Assembly: GCA_031272305.1 (NCBI GenBank)
Contig: JAISUA010000217.1
Span: 1-9,413 of the forward strand
DNA from: Clostridioides sp.
GTDB taxonomy: Bacteria; Bacillota; Clostridia; Peptostreptococcales; Peptostreptococcaceae
Reading direction: 5' to 3'
Length of the DNA stretch: 9,413 nucleotides
Shown: positions 1-7,412 of the stretch, piece after piece
Position numbering within the stretch: position 1 is the first letter of the stretch
Layout: each line of letters starts with the position of its first letter
Made by a program: the position numbers and the translations under genes
The notes under the pieces: generated by a model
What the model was told of the DNA's origin: nothing
Database searches by the model: none
What the model saw: the letters and a program-made list of their open reading frames with translations, nothing else

Positions 1-225
1 AACAGAGTCTAAGTTTGGTTCTGAAAAAATAGTTGCTATAGATGTTTGGAATATTTCTCTAGAAATTCCCTCTACATCGTATCTATTTAAAATTCTAACA
101 TTTTCTACAGATGATATATGCAAACTATCAACTATTTCATTTTTTAGAGCATTAGCTTCTATGTTGAATCCTTCTTTTTTCTCTACTAAAACTCTTCTTA
201 CTTCGTTATTATCTATATTAGACAT
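1..225 (-). CDS. purL: Phosphoribosylformylglycinamidine synthase, long form (PurL), N-terminal fragment
   Basis: This is the first 75 codons of a gene that leaves the window at position 1. PurL converts FGAR to FGAM using glutamine and ATP, step 4 of IMP synthesis in the cytoplasm. The visible protein starts MSNIDNNEVRRVLVEKKEGF and contains VRILNRYDVEGISREIF. I recognise this as the PurS-like N-terminal domain of the long clostridial PurL (about 1,250 residues in the family, with glutaminase fused at the C-terminus). That form fits the absence of separate purS and purQ genes in the cluster. The ATG at 223-225 has a GGAGG Shine-Dalgarno at 231-235, 5 nt away. It is the last visible gene of the operon, 88 nt after purD. 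The synthetase and glutaminase domains lie outside the window, so their presence is inferred. Confidence 0.88.
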   Translation of the reverse strand, partial: MSNIDNNEVRRVLVEKKEGFNIEANALKNEIVDSLHISSVENVRILNRYDVEGISREIFQTSIATIFSEPNLDSV

Positions 226-239
226 TTCAACCTCCGTAA

Positions 240-334
240 ATTATATACTTCTTTATATCCGTTTGATCATATAGCCTTTGTGTATACTTCTTATAAACAT
301 TTATTCAACTATATTATATACTTCTTCCTATATC
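240..334. repeat. Imperfect direct duplication of the purD 3' end, in the purD-purL gap
   Basis: The words at 240-259 and 313-334 are the same 20 bases (ATTATATACTTCTT then TATATC) except for a 2-nt CC insertion in the second. The 313-334 copy is the last codons of purD plus its stop. The 240-259 copy sits just upstream of the purL ribosome binding site. A third partial copy, TATACTTCTT, is at 283-292. The 88-nt gap therefore looks partly built by duplication of the purD end. I see no terminator in it, so read-through into purL is expected. Confidence 0.6.
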
Positions 335-1570
335 TGTTCTATAATGCATTCCATCGAAATGGATTTTTTCTATATTTTTATAAACAATTTCAGCCGCATT
401 TTGCACAGTTTCTGCTTTTGCACTCACACCTAGTACTCTTCCTCCATTTGTCACTAGATTTCCATCTGAAATCTTAGTTCCACTGTGGAATACTACTACA
501 TCGCTATCAAGCTCGTCCAAACCTGTGATTACTTTTCCTTTTTCGTAGCTTTCTGGATAACCTCCTGATGTAAGCATTACGCAAACAGCTTTTTCATCAC
601 TATACTTTATTTCAATTTCCTTTAGTTTGTCATTTAAAATAGCATCAATAATTTCTATTAAATCAGTTTCTAGTCTAAATAGTACTGATTGTGTTTCAGG
701 ATCTCCAAATCTAGTGTTATATTCAAGAACTTTTTCTCCATTGTCTGTGATCATAAGACCTACAAATAATATTCCTCTAAATTCCAAACCATCTTCTTTG
801 AATCCTTGTAAAGTTCTATCTAATACTTCTTCTTTTATTTTTTTAGCAAGTTCTTCTGTATATATTTCACTTGGAGAGAATGTTCCCATTCCACCAGTGT
901 TTAATCCTTTTTCTCCATTATAAACTTTCTTGTGATCTTTTGCACTTTCCATTGGAACTATAGTATCTTTGTCGACAAAGGCAAGTATAGATGTTTCTAT
1001 ACCTTGCAAAAATTCTTCTACTACTATTTTTTCACCTGATGAACCAAATTTTTTGTCCTTCATTATTGTTTTCAAAGTATCTATTGCATCTTCGTGATTT
1101 TCACAAATAACAACACCTTTTCCTGCTGCAAGTCCGTCAGCTTTTATTACAACCGGATAACCAAACGAATCTATTTCTTTCTCAGCTAAGCTATATTCAG
1201 TGTATTCTTTGTATTTAGCAGTAGGAATATTGTGTCTTACCATAAATTCCTTTGAAAAAGCCTTACTACCTTCAAGTTGTGAACACTGTTTATTAGGTCC
1301 AAACACTTTAAGTCCTTCTCCTTCAAACAAATCTACTATTCCTTCTACAAGTGGAACTTCTGGTCCTATTATTGTCAAATCAATGTCGTTTCCTTTTGCA
1401 AAATTAAGCAGTCCATTTAGATCATTGTCTTTTATGTTTACTATTTCAGCCACTTGTGCTATACCAGCATTCCCTGGTGCACAAAATATTTTTTCTACTT
1501 TATTTTCACTGCTTAGTTTCCAACAAATAGCGTGTTCTCTTCCGCCACCACCGACAACTAAAATTCTCAT
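314..1570 (-). CDS. purD: Phosphoribosylamine--glycine ligase (GAR synthetase)
   Basis: PurD joins glycine to 5-phosphoribosylamine with ATP to give GAR, step 2 of IMP synthesis. The 418-residue length is normal. Residues 1-14 (MRILVVGGGGREHA) are the family's N-terminal nucleotide-fold signature. GPEVPLVEGIVD is at about 69-80, the ATP-grasp segment VVIKADGLAAGKG at about 140-152, and LEYNTRFGDPETQ at about 282-294 is the metal/ATP-binding signature. The start is the ATG at 1568-1570. The reading frame extends 5 codons further to a TTG, but that stretch is the GGAGGAG ribosome binding site (about 1577-1583), so the shorter start is preferred. It lies 209 nt downstream of purH, across a gap with a strong hairpin and tandem repeats. 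That makes it one of the operon's less tightly coupled genes. Confidence 0.96.
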   Translation of the reverse strand: MRILVVGGGGREHAICWKLSSENKVEKIFCAPGNAGIAQVAEIVNIKDNDLNGLLNFAKGNDIDLTIIGPEVPLVEGIVDLFEGEGLKVFGPNKQCSQLEGSKAFSKEFMVRHNIPTAKYKEYTEYSLAEKEIDSFGYPVVIKADGLAAGKGVVICENHEDAIDTLKTIMKDKKFGSSGEKIVVEEFLQGIETSILAFVDKDTIVPMESAKDHKKVYNGEKGLNTGGMGTFSPSEIYTEELAKKIKEEVLDRTLQGFKEDGLEFRGILFVGLMITDNGEKVLEYNTRFGDPETQSVLFRLETDLIEIIDAILNDKLKEIEIKYSDEKAVCVMLTSGGYPESYEKGKVITGLDELDSDVVVFHSGTKISDGNLVTNGGRVLGVSAKAETVQNAAEIVYKNIEKIHFDGMHYRTDIGRSI

Positions 1571-1610
1571 ATTTTTCTCCTCCAAAACTCATTTTTGAGA
1601 GATACTTTTC

Positions 1611-1650
1611 TGTAATCTTTAACTAAAGTCTATAATCTTTAACTAAAGAT
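1611..1650. repeat. Two tandem copies of a 20-bp unit in the purH-purD gap
   Basis: Positions 1611-1630 and 1631-1650 are adjacent copies of the same 20-bp unit, identical at 17 of 20 positions. Each contains ATCTTTAACTAAAG, a small inverted repeat (CTTTA, AC, TAAAG). In the purD mRNA sense the two hairpins would sit in the leader 41-80 nt upstream of the start codon. No function is evident. They could modulate mRNA stability or simply reflect replication slippage. Confidence 0.7.
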
Positions 1651-1677
1651 TCATTTATTTTTTTCTATAAAATAAAT

Positions 1678-1742
1678 TTTTATTATACTTTAAACTTTTA
1701 TTATACTTTAAACTTTTATTATGCTTTAAATTTTAATTATAC
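1678..1742. repeat. 18-bp tandem repeat, three copies plus a degenerate one, in the purH-purD gap
   Basis: TTTTATTATACTTTAAAC is repeated at 1678-1695 and 1696-1713 (exact) and at 1714-1731 (two substitutions). A shorter degenerate copy follows to about 1742. On the minus strand, the sense of the operon, the unit reads GTTTAAAGTATAATAAAA. It therefore presents a TATAAT hexamer in copies one and two, CATAAT in copy three, and TATAAT again at 1736-1741. I see no TTGACA-like hexamer 16-18 nt upstream of any of them, so an internal promoter for purD-purL is possible but unsupported. Confidence 0.75.
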
Positions 1743-1772
1743 TATAGGATGACATCGAAATGTCATCCTATA
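1743..1772 (-). terminator. 13-bp perfect hairpin just after purH, without a clear U-tract
   Basis: Positions 1743-1755 (TATAGGATGACAT) pair perfectly with 1760-1772 around a 4-nt loop. In the purH transcript the loop reads UUCG. It begins 7 nt beyond the purH stop. The sequence that follows on the minus strand (GTATAATTAAAATTTAAAG) has no run of U, so it is not a standard intrinsic terminator. It could be a partial terminator, an attenuator lowering purD-purL, or a 3' stabiliser or processing site. The hairpin is certain from the sequence; the function is a guess. Confidence 0.5.
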
Positions 1773-1779
1773 AATATTC

Positions 1780-3312
1780 CTAATGTTTGAAATGTCTATA
1801 TCCTGTGAATATCATACTCATTCCCAATTTATCGCAAGCTTCTATTGAATCTTTATCTTTTATAGAACCACCTGGTTGAGCAACTGCTGTTATTCCATGT
1901 TCACCTGCAAAAGTTACACAGTCGTCAAATGGGAAGAATGCATCTGATGCAAGCACTGCACCTTTGAAATCTTTGTCGCTATTAACTTCTACAGCATTTC
2001 TAAGTGCCCAAATTCTTGAAGTTTGTCCTGCACCAAGAGCAAGAGTTTGTCCATTTTTAACAATAGCTATTGCATTTGATTTCAAGTGTTTTGCTATCTT
2101 CATACCAAATTCTAAATCCTTTAATTCTTGTTCTGTAGGAGCAACCTTTGTCACTACTTCTGTCTTTTCGAATAACTCTGTATTTCTATCTTGAACAAGT
2201 AATTTTCCATCTAAATATTTCATTTCAAATGGTTGTAAACTGTCTGTTATCTTATCTATTTTTAAAACTCTAAGGTTTTTCTTTTGTTTCAATATTTCAA
2301 TTGCTTCTTCGTCATAGTCATAAGCAACTACTATTTCAAGGAATATTTGTGCAAGTTTTGTAGCTGTTTCTTTATCTATTTTAGCATTTATACCTACTAT
2401 TCCACCAAATATTGATACTGGATCAGCTTCAAAACATTTAGTGTATGCTTCTAATACTGTATCTCCAATAGCTACACCACAAGCATTTGCATGTTTGATT
2501 GCAACAGATACTACTTTGTCAGTATCTTTGAATTCTCTCATAAGTTCAAGACAACCATGAAGGTCGTTGATGTTATTGTAAGAAATTTCTTTTCCGTTTA
2601 ATTGTTCAAAGTTAAGTATAGGATTTTTTGCATTTTTGTCTACATATAATAATCCCTTTTGATGAGAGTTTTCTCCATATCTCAAAACTTTTTCTTTTTG
2701 GAAACTCATATTAAATATTTTTGGATATCTATCTCCTACTATTTCTCTGAAATAATTTGAAATCAAACTATCATATCTTCCTGTCACTGAAAATGCTTTG
2801 TAAGCAAGCTTTCTTCTAGCTGCTTCGTCAAGTGTACCTTCTTTTAATCTATCTATAATGAATTCATAGTCTTCTGGATCTACAACTATTGCTACATCTT
2901 TGTAGTTTTTAGCTGCTGATCTTATCATAGAAGGTCCACCAATATCAATGTTTTCTATTATTTCATCATGAGATTTTCCTGATTTAAGAGTACCTTCGAA
3001 ATCATAAAGGTTGACAACAACTATATCTATTGGATTTATTCCAAGTTCTTTTACAGTGTTTACATGATCTTCATTTTCTCTTTTATATAAAATTCCTCCA
3101 TGAATATATGGATTCAAAGTTTTTACTCTACCATCTAATATTTCAGGAAATTTTGTTACATCATCTATTCTTATAACATTTTCTACTTCTTCTTTAAGAA
3201 CTTTGAATGTGTTACCTGTAGAAACTATTTCATATCCAAGTTCGCTAAGTCCTTTTGCGAATTCTACTACTCCTGTCTTGTCAGTAACGCTTATTAATGC
3301 TCTCTTAATCAT
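1780..3312 (-). CDS. purH: Bifunctional AICAR formyltransferase / IMP cyclohydrolase
   Basis: PurH carries out the last two steps to IMP: formylation of AICAR with 10-formyl-THF, then ring closure. At 510 residues it is full length. The N-terminal cyclohydrolase (MGS-like) domain spans about 1-195, with ISVTDKTG (7-14), FPEILDGRVKTLNP (55-68) and NIDIGGPSMIRSAAKN (121-136). The C-terminal transformylase has RYGENSHQ (211-218), the catalytic Lys-His in KHANACG (273-279) and QPGGSIKD (479-486). Ala replaces the usual Pro of KHxNPCG, which I regard as a normal clostridial variant. The ATG at 3310-3312 overlaps the purN stop by 8 nt and has AGGAGGG at 3322-3328 inside purN, so translation is probably coupled to purN. 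A strong hairpin follows the stop. Confidence 0.97.
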   Translation of the reverse strand: MIKRALISVTDKTGVVEFAKGLSELGYEIVSTGNTFKVLKEEVENVIRIDDVTKFPEILDGRVKTLNPYIHGGILYKRENEDHVNTVKELGINPIDIVVVNLYDFEGTLKSGKSHDEIIENIDIGGPSMIRSAAKNYKDVAIVVDPEDYEFIIDRLKEGTLDEAARRKLAYKAFSVTGRYDSLISNYFREIVGDRYPKIFNMSFQKEKVLRYGENSHQKGLLYVDKNAKNPILNFEQLNGKEISYNNINDLHGCLELMREFKDTDKVVSVAIKHANACGVAIGDTVLEAYTKCFEADPVSIFGGIVGINAKIDKETATKLAQIFLEIVVAYDYDEEAIEILKQKKNLRVLKIDKITDSLQPFEMKYLDGKLLVQDRNTELFEKTEVVTKVAPTEQELKDLEFGMKIAKHLKSNAIAIVKNGQTLALGAGQTSRIWALRNAVEVNSDKDFKGAVLASDAFFPFDDCVTFAGEHGITAVAQPGGSIKDKDSIEACDKLGMSMIFTGYRHFKH

Positions 3313-3898
3313 TTAAAAATACCCTCCTACCATTAACTTCTAATTTGTTATCACAGAAAAATTTAACGCTCTTTACGAGTATTTCGTGTTCTACTTTTAG
3401 CACTCTTGCTGCAAGAGTATCTGCATCATCATCGTCTTTGACTTCGACTGATTTTTGCATAATTATTGCTCCTGTGTCAGTACCTTCATCTACAAAGTGA
3501 ACAGTTGCTCCTGTAATCTTTGCACCATAATCTATTACTCCCTGATGTACTCTCTTTCCATAAAATCCTTTCCCACAGAAAGAAGGTATCAGAGAAGGAT
3601 GTATGTTTATCATCTTATTTCTGTATTCATTTATAAATTTAGGGCTGATTATTTTTAGATAACCTGCTAATACTACTAAATCTATTTCTTTTTCTTTTAA
3701 AACTTCTATAACTTTATCTTCACTTGGTTCTACTATCGCTTCAATATCGCTATTTTTAGCTCTTTCTAAAGCATAGACACCTTCTTTATTAGAAATAACG
3801 ATTTTTATTTGACCGTTGATTTCTTTTTTTTCACATGCATCTATAAGAGATTGAAGATTTGGTCCTCCTCCAGATACTAACACCGCTATATTTAACAT
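3305..3898 (-). CDS. purN: Phosphoribosylglycinamide formyltransferase (GART)
   Basis: PurN transfers a formyl group from 10-formyl-THF to GAR, giving FGAR (step 3). The protein has 197 residues, the usual length. The N-terminus MLNIAVLVSGGGPNLQSL is the phosphate-binding start of the family; Pro at position 13 replaces the common Thr/Ser. The catalytic trio is visible: Asn98 and His100 in INIHPSLIPSF and Asp137 in VHFVDEGTDTG, corresponding to E. coli N106, H108 and D144. The segment FCGKGFYGKRVHQGVIDYGAKITG is the clostridial/cyanobacterial version of the folate loop. The ATG at 3896-3898 overlaps the purM stop by 7 nt (ATGTTAA), with a modest AAGGTG at 3906-3911. The 3' end overlaps purH by 8 nt. 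No formate-dependent PurT is seen. Confidence 0.96.
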   Translation of the reverse strand: MLNIAVLVSGGGPNLQSLIDACEKKEINGQIKIVISNKEGVYALERAKNSDIEAIVEPSEDKVIEVLKEKEIDLVVLAGYLKIISPKFINEYRNKMINIHPSLIPSFCGKGFYGKRVHQGVIDYGAKITGATVHFVDEGTDTGAIIMQKSVEVKDDDDADTLAARVLKVEHEILVKSVKFFCDNKLEVNGRRVFLND

Positions 3899-4968
3899 AA
3901 TTCAACACCTTGATGAGTATCACACACTTCTCCTATAACATATGCTTTATCTTCAAAAAGTTTTTTGTATTTTTCATCTATGAACTCAAGATTGTCGTTT
4001 TCTCTTGAATTTATAAATTCAACTATGTTTGAAGCATCTTCTTTGTTTGCTATAAGAACAAGCCCTATTCCCATATTGAAGCTCTTATGCAATTCCCTTT
4101 CGTCTATAGCTCCAAAGTTTTCTATCATCTTAAATATAGGAGGTTTTTCCCAACTATTTTTATTGATATTTATTCCCAAACCTTCTGGAATTACTCTTGT
4201 GATATTTTCTATTACTCCTCCACCTGTAATATGTGCAATAGCCTTGATATTGTGGTTTTTCAAAACATCTAAAGCAAGTTTTACATATATTTTAGTAGGT
4301 GTAAGCATAGCTTCTCCAAGTGTCATTCCAAGTTCATCTATATGTTGATCCAATTTGTAATCGTATGTTTCTAAAAATATTTTTCTTATAAAAGAGAATC
4401 CATTACTGTGTATTCCACTAGAAGAGATTCCTATAAGAACATCTCCTGATTTTACATCTGTTCCAGAAACAATTTTTGCTTTGTCTGCTATTCCTACGGA
4501 GAATCCTGCCAAATCGTAGTCGCCTTGTCCGTACATTCCTGGCATCTCAGCTGTTTCTCCACCTATCAAAGCACAACCTGACATCTTGCATCCATCAGTT
4601 ATTCCTACAACTATATTGTCTATATGTTCTGCAACAAGTTTTCCTATCGCTATATAATCAAGGAAGAAAAGTGGTCTAGCACCTTGACAAATAAGATCGT
4701 TTACACACATAGCAACCAAATCAATTCCAACTGTATCGTGTTTATCTAGCATTTGTGCTATTTTTAATTTTGTACCTACTCCATCTGTAGATGCAAGTAA
4801 AACTGGTTCTTCCATAGTCATAAAATCTTTTAGACTATAAAGTCCACTGAAATTTCCTAAATCACCGATTACATTTGAATCGTAAGTTCCTTTTATTTTA
4901 TTTTTGATTAATTGTACCGCTCTGTTTCCTTCGTCAATATCAACACCAGATTGCTTATATGTTAACAT
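3892..4968 (-). CDS. purM: Phosphoribosylformylglycinamidine cyclo-ligase (AIR synthetase)
   Basis: PurM closes the imidazole ring, converting FGAM to AIR with ATP (step 5). It has 358 residues, slightly longer than the usual 340-350. Family motifs are in order: ASTDGVGTKLKIA (59-71), GIDLVAMCVNDLICQGARPLFFLDY (81-105), GGETAEMPGMY (136-146), SSGIHSNG (183-190), HITGGGVIENI (246-256) and FNMGIG (297-302). The ATG at 4966-4968 has an excellent AAGGAGG at 4974-4980, 5 nt upstream. The gene follows purF after a 163-nt gap with repeats. Its stop codon lies inside the start of purN. The operon order PurM then PurN is the usual one. Confidence 0.97.
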   Translation of the reverse strand: MLTYKQSGVDIDEGNRAVQLIKNKIKGTYDSNVIGDLGNFSGLYSLKDFMTMEEPVLLASTDGVGTKLKIAQMLDKHDTVGIDLVAMCVNDLICQGARPLFFLDYIAIGKLVAEHIDNIVVGITDGCKMSGCALIGGETAEMPGMYGQGDYDLAGFSVGIADKAKIVSGTDVKSGDVLIGISSSGIHSNGFSFIRKIFLETYDYKLDQHIDELGMTLGEAMLTPTKIYVKLALDVLKNHNIKAIAHITGGGVIENITRVIPEGLGININKNSWEKPPIFKMIENFGAIDERELHKSFNMGIGLVLIANKEDASNIVEFINSRENDNLEFIDEKYKKLFEDKAYVIGEVCDTHQGVELC

Positions 4969-5028
4969 TTGAGCCTCCTTGTTGGTTTCTATAATTTTCT
5001 ATATTAATTTTACTTTTTATAATCATTA

Positions 5029-5112
5029 CACTTAATATAATTTCTAATGCACATCATAATTTCACTTAATATAATTTAGATTATATCTAAATATAATTTT
5101 GGTTATATCTAA
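5029..5112. repeat. Short direct repeats and a small hairpin in the purF-purM gap
   Basis: CACTTAATATAATTT occurs exactly at 5029-5043 and 5063-5077 (34 nt apart). TTATATCTAA occurs at 5081-5090 and 5103-5112 (22 nt apart). An 8-bp inverted repeat, ATTTAGAT (5074-5081) with ATCTAAAT (5085-5092) and loop TAT, lies between them. The surrounding 163-nt gap (4969-5131) contains no gene and no obvious terminator. The repeats resemble in style those in the purH-purD and purD-purL gaps but do not share their sequence. Confidence 0.6.
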
Positions 5113-5131
5113 TTTTCATTTGTATATTATT

Positions 5132-6490
5132 TTAATTTGATTGCATATCGTATAATTTCACTGCATAATCTCCATCAAAACATGCTTTACAGAATTTATT
5201 TTCTCCACCTGCAGCCTCTATCATAGTATCTATATCTATAAATTTAAGACTATCACAACCAATATGTTCTCTCATTTTTTCGACGTTATGATTAGAAGCG
5301 AGAAGATTTTCTCTGTTAGGTGTATCTATTCCATAAAAACATGAGTATGCAACAGGAGGTGAAGTTACTCTTAGATGAATTTCTCTTGCTCCTGCTTCTC
5401 TAAGTGCTTGTACAAGTCTTCTTGAAGTAGTTCCTCTTACAATAGAATCATCTACAAGAACTATTGACTTGTCTTTTAGCATACTTTTCAAAGGATTTAA
5501 TTTTATCTTAACACCTATTTCTCTTTCTTCTTGGGTTGGTTTGATGAATGTTCTTCCTACATATCTATTTTTGACTAAAGCTTCACTTACTCTTATTCCA
5601 CTTGCATTTGAATATCCTAATGCACCTGGCCAACCTGAATCAGGAACTGGAACTACAAGATCTGGTTTGACATCATCAGATTCTGCAAGTTTTTCACCAC
5701 ATTTTATTCTAAATTCATAAGCATTTAGATTGTCTATAGTAGCATCATTTCTCGCAAAGTAAACGTGTTCAAATATACAACTTCTCATCACTGGTTTGTA
5801 GTGTTCTGAATAATTATATGACTTCATTTCACCGTTTTTAATAACGATTATTTCTCCTGGTTCTACATCTCTTATTACTTCTCCACCAAGAATATCTATA
5901 GCACAGTTTTCAGATGCAAAAATATATTCGTCATCCTTCTTACCCATGATAAGAGGTCTAAATCCATGTGGATCTCTAACTGCTACAAGTTCATTGTCTG
6001 AGAAAATAACAAGTGAATATGCACCTTTTATATAATCCATAGTAAGCTTTATACTTTGAACAATATCACCTTTATAATATCTTGAAAGTATATTCAAAAT
6101 AACTTCTGTATCTGAATTTGTTTGGAACATAAGTCCATCCTCTTCAAGCATTTCTTTTAGATAATTTGCATTTACAAGGTTTCCATTATGAGCAAGACCT
6201 AAATTTCTCTTTCTACAAGTTCCAACAAACGGTTGACAGTTTTGAATAACACTTCCACCAGCTGTTGAATATCTAACGTGACCTATACCAATATTTCCAC
6301 TTAAATAGTCTATTTCTTTTTCTTTGAATACATCTCCAACAAGTCCCATCTGTCTTATTGCTTTAATTTTTCCGTCGTTCACAACAGCTATTCCACAGCT
6401 TTCTTGTCCTCTATGTTGGATTGAATATAAACCGTAATAAAGTTCTTTAGCTATATTTTTGTTTGAGTAAATTCCAATAATTCCACACAT
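5132..6490 (-). CDS. purF: Amidophosphoribosyltransferase (glutamine PRPP amidotransferase)
   Basis: PurF makes 5-phosphoribosylamine from PRPP and glutamine, the committed first step and the usual point of AMP/GMP feedback. The protein has 452 residues. The N-terminal Ntn-type glutaminase has Cys2 as nucleophile (MCGIIGIYS), then HRGQESCG (27-34), HVRYSTAG (71-78), HNGNLVN (101-107) and NSDTE (125-129). The phosphoribosyltransferase PRPP loop is VLVDDSIVRGTTSRR (344-358). Cys238, Cys384, Cys434 and Cys437 match the four [4Fe-4S] ligands of the Bacillus-type enzyme (mature C236, C382, C437, C440). Unlike that enzyme there is no propeptide: Cys directly follows Met, and no in-frame upstream start is seen. 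The AGGAGG at 6498-6503 overlaps the purC stop, and the intergenic gap is 11 nt, so coupling to purC is likely. Confidence 0.97.
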   Translation of the reverse strand: MCGIIGIYSNKNIAKELYYGLYSIQHRGQESCGIAVVNDGKIKAIRQMGLVGDVFKEKEIDYLSGNIGIGHVRYSTAGGSVIQNCQPFVGTCRKRNLGLAHNGNLVNANYLKEMLEEDGLMFQTNSDTEVILNILSRYYKGDIVQSIKLTMDYIKGAYSLVIFSDNELVAVRDPHGFRPLIMGKKDDEYIFASENCAIDILGGEVIRDVEPGEIIVIKNGEMKSYNYSEHYKPVMRSCIFEHVYFARNDATIDNLNAYEFRIKCGEKLAESDDVKPDLVVPVPDSGWPGALGYSNASGIRVSEALVKNRYVGRTFIKPTQEEREIGVKIKLNPLKSMLKDKSIVLVDDSIVRGTTSRRLVQALREAGAREIHLRVTSPPVAYSCFYGIDTPNRENLLASNHNVEKMREHIGCDSLKFIDIDTMIEAAGGENKFCKACFDGDYAVKLYDMQSN

Positions 6491-6501
6491 AAAAGTGCCT
6501 C

Positions 6502-7215
6502 CTATTTTCTATTCATTCTTGAAAGAACTTCTGTATAACTTTCAACTAATCCGCCCATGTTTCTTCTAAATCTATCTTTGTCCATTTTTTCGTTTGTATT
6601 TACATCCCAAAGTCTACAAGTGTCTGGAGATATTTCATCAGCAAGAATAATATTTCCATCTGCATCTTTTCCATACTCTATCTTGAAATCTATAAGCTTT
6701 AAGTCTAATTTTAAGAAAAATTCTTTTAACATTTCATTTACTTTCAAAGTTTCTTCTCTTAAGAACTTAAGTTCTTCTCTAGTAGCTAATTTCATAGCAA
6801 AAGCATGGTCATCATTAAGCATTGGATCGCCTAATTCATCATTTTTGTAGCTCAATTCAAATATTGGTTCATCAAGAACTATTCCTTCTTCTATACCGTA
6901 TTTTTTACTGAAAGAACCAGCTGTCACATTTCTTACGATTACTTCTAAAGGAAGAATAGTCACTTTCTTAACTAATTGTTCTCTGTCTGAAAGACTTTTT
7001 ATGAAATGAGTTTTGATTCCTTTTTCGTTTAACATTTCAAATATTATTGTAGATATTTTATTATTAAGAATACCTTTTGAATCGATAGATTCTTTCTTTT
7101 CTCCATTGAATGCTGTTGCATCGTCTTTGTAGTAAACTAAAAATTCATTTTCGTTTTCTGTTTTGTATATTTGTTTCGCTTTTCCTTCGTATAAAAGATT
7201 TTCTTGATTTGGCAT
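6502..7215 (-). CDS. purC: SAICAR synthase (phosphoribosylaminoimidazole-succinocarboxamide synthase)
   Basis: PurC condenses CAIR with aspartate using ATP to give SAICAR. The 237 residues are the standard length for the single-domain bacterial enzyme. LLYEGKAKQIY (7-17) is the N-terminal signature, followed by YKDDATAFNG (29-38), LPLEVIVRNVTAGS (88-101) and DEISPDTCRLWD (193-204), the substrate-binding motif. The ATG at 7213-7215 has AGGAGG at 7225-7230, 9 nt upstream. It is separated from purE by 212 nt, the widest gap in the operon, filled with a structured repeat-like element. It is followed after 11 nt by purF, whose ribosome binding site uses the purC stop codon. The downstream enzyme for SAICAR, PurB, is not in the window. 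Confidence 0.97.
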   Translation of the reverse strand: MPNQENLLYEGKAKQIYKTENENEFLVYYKDDATAFNGEKKESIDSKGILNNKISTIIFEMLNEKGIKTHFIKSLSDREQLVKKVTILPLEVIVRNVTAGSFSKKYGIEEGIVLDEPIFELSYKNDELGDPMLNDDHAFAMKLATREELKFLREETLKVNEMLKEFFLKLDLKLIDFKIEYGKDADGNIILADEISPDTCRLWDVNTNEKMDKDRFRRNMGGLVESYTEVLSRMNRK

Positions 7216-7321
7216 TTAAATTTTCCTCCTAAAATTTTTAAGTTTCACCCATTATTATTTTTTATTTAATGTAATTAATACAATTTCTTTCGAGTATCAT
7301 ATTTCATATAAATATTGATTC

Positions 7322-7403
7322 TAATAATTTATATAAAATAACTTTTTCACTTCTATTTTGGTCCCTTTTAAAGGATTTAAAACCAATTTTTATATAATTA
7401 TTA
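7322..7403. repeat. Nested hairpin element in the purE-purC gap
   Basis: An AT-rich stem of 16 pairs with one bulged base joins 7322-7338 and 7388-7403. Inside it TTGGT (7358-7362) pairs with ACCAA (7382-7386), and CCTTTTAAAGG (7364-7374) is a palindrome. It forms 24 nt after the purE stop in the operon transcript. On the minus strand no U-tract follows, so it is not a standard terminator. On the plus strand TTTTT follows the inner hairpin, which could stop antisense transcription. A processing or stabilising role for the purE segment is possible but not shown. Confidence 0.55.
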
Positions 7404-7412
7404 TGAGAAGTG
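7348..7412 (-). repeat. Diverged relative of the 9178-9413 repeat: CACTTCT...AGAAGTG frame
   Basis: Read on the minus strand, this 65-nt segment starts CACTTCTCATAATAA and ends AGAAGTG. The junction between repeats at 9273-9338, read on the plus strand, starts with the same CACTTCTCATAATAA, ends with the same AGAAGTG and is 66 nt long. Both have an unrelated internal sequence that itself forms an inverted repeat. The exact match is 17 nt (7398-7414 against 9271-9287, opposite strands). Chance is very unlikely at that length even in AT-rich DNA. Both lie downstream of a gene in its own sense. It interrupts an otherwise compact operon, which suggests insertion or deposition of a repeat. Confidence 0.6.

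Noticed and set aside
7356..7391. Plus-strand intrinsic terminator (TTGGT...ACCAA followed by TTTTT) in the purE-purC gap.
   Set aside because: No gene is read on the plus strand into this point, so a dedicated terminator there is hard to justify. It is described as part of the folded element instead.
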